Below, piece after piece: positions 63,677-64,000 of a stretch of DNA of 64,000 bases (position 1 is the first letter of the stretch; each line of letters starts with the position of its first letter). Source of the stretch: Rhynchopus sp. YZ270_cl-10 (Eukaryota; Euglenozoa; Diplonemea; Diplonemida; Diplonemidae); assembly GCA_964035575.1 (NCBI GenBank), contig OZ037869.1:1178001-1242000 (forward strand), written 5' to 3'. A program made the translations under genes and the position numbers. The notes under the pieces are model-generated. The model searched no databases and had not been told where the DNA came from. It saw only the letters and a program-made list of their open reading frames with translations.

Positions 63677-63902
63677 TTTCAACTTCTCTTTTGTTTCCGG
63701 TTGTGATAAAAAAAAAACTTTTGGACAGTGGAGATTTGCACAAAACTGTGGCAAACACAAACCGAGGCAACTACACTACTCAAACAATTTATCAAAAAAA
63801 AAAAATATGAAAATCCTTAAAGATGTGTTGTCACTCGCAAGGTTACATTCACGTCAAAAAAAGCTTTTTCCTTTGTGATCATACGTTCTTTTTGAGATGT
63901 AA

Positions 63903-63922
63903 TGTGCACGATGTGAGGCACA
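63903..63922 (+). repeat. Hairpin module TGTGC-(10 nt)-GCACA
   Basis: Stem identical to 29404, loop expanded to ACGATGTGAG. Tail TTTTTCAATTTTTC. Confidence 0.65.
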
Positions 63923-64000
63923 TTTTTCAATTTTTCTCTTTTTCCTTCCTATACTGGGGCTTATATAACCCCCTATATAAGCCCCACTATGATGTTATGT

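Larger units (their letters stand above)
60431..64000. other. Terminal 3.5 kb without a supported gene
   Basis: Chains of short hairpin modules separated by A or T runs; the densest stretch is 61.0-63.95 kb. A near-duplicate with inverted orientation exists between about 61436-61515 (CGCGCCCTTCCTCTCCAAC...) and 61690-61780. No frame on either strand has protein-like composition beyond 100 codons. Confidence 0.5.

Overview
This is nuclear DNA from a eukaryote, most likely a free-living unicellular protist. The genes are split by small spliceosomal-type introns with GTATGT or GTATGC donors and a C/T-rich tract before AG. They encode eukaryote-only proteins (an ERGIC3/Erv46-type cargo receptor, a Ctf18-type clamp-loader subunit, a membrane RING-H2 protein, a WW-domain membrane protein). 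Intergenic DNA is full of A, T and C/T runs. I cannot name the species; all recognised genes are on the + strand and use standard codons.

Layout. 1-0.5 kb is a 7-bp satellite, followed at 1.07-1.93 kb by a four-membrane-segment protein. From 2.24 to 21.6 kb lies an almost perfect tandem array of eight 2.32-kb units plus a ninth diverging one. Each unit carries a chimeric, truncated ankyrin ORF derived from the intact ankyrin-glutaminase gene at 35.5-38.0 kb. Its upstream segment (34.97-35.19 kb) is also present in the units. From 21.6 to 26.7 kb a 9-bp satellite is split by two transposon-like elements that each leave a 6-bp target duplication and themselves hold nested insertions. A spliced P-loop ATPase gene (27.4-30.0 kb) is followed by a second copy of the first element (30.16-31.21 kb), another 7-bp satellite, and a 1.86-kb foldback element (32.87-34.74 kb).

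From 35 kb on the window is genic: ankyrin-glutaminase, a SAM methyltransferase, ERGIC3 (its intron holds a 104-bp MITE), an array of eleven small repeated RNA-like units (five of type A, six of type B) at 43.6-45.1 kb, a Ser/Pro-rich SKSPP-repeat protein, CHTF18, a Thr/Asn-rich type I membrane protein with a cytosolic WW domain, and a RING-H2 membrane protein. The final 3.5 kb has no gene that I can support.

The most unusual signals are: (1) short dispersed hairpin modules in spacers and one intron, whose stems change while loop and 3' tail stay constant; (2) the alternating small-RNA-like array; (3) the amplified rearranged ankyrin unit with its (CT)n frame toggle; (4) the pair of elements with 6-bp duplications, one of which shows a filled versus empty site for a third element. 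Introns, splice phases and repeat boundaries were worked out by eye and need transcript data.
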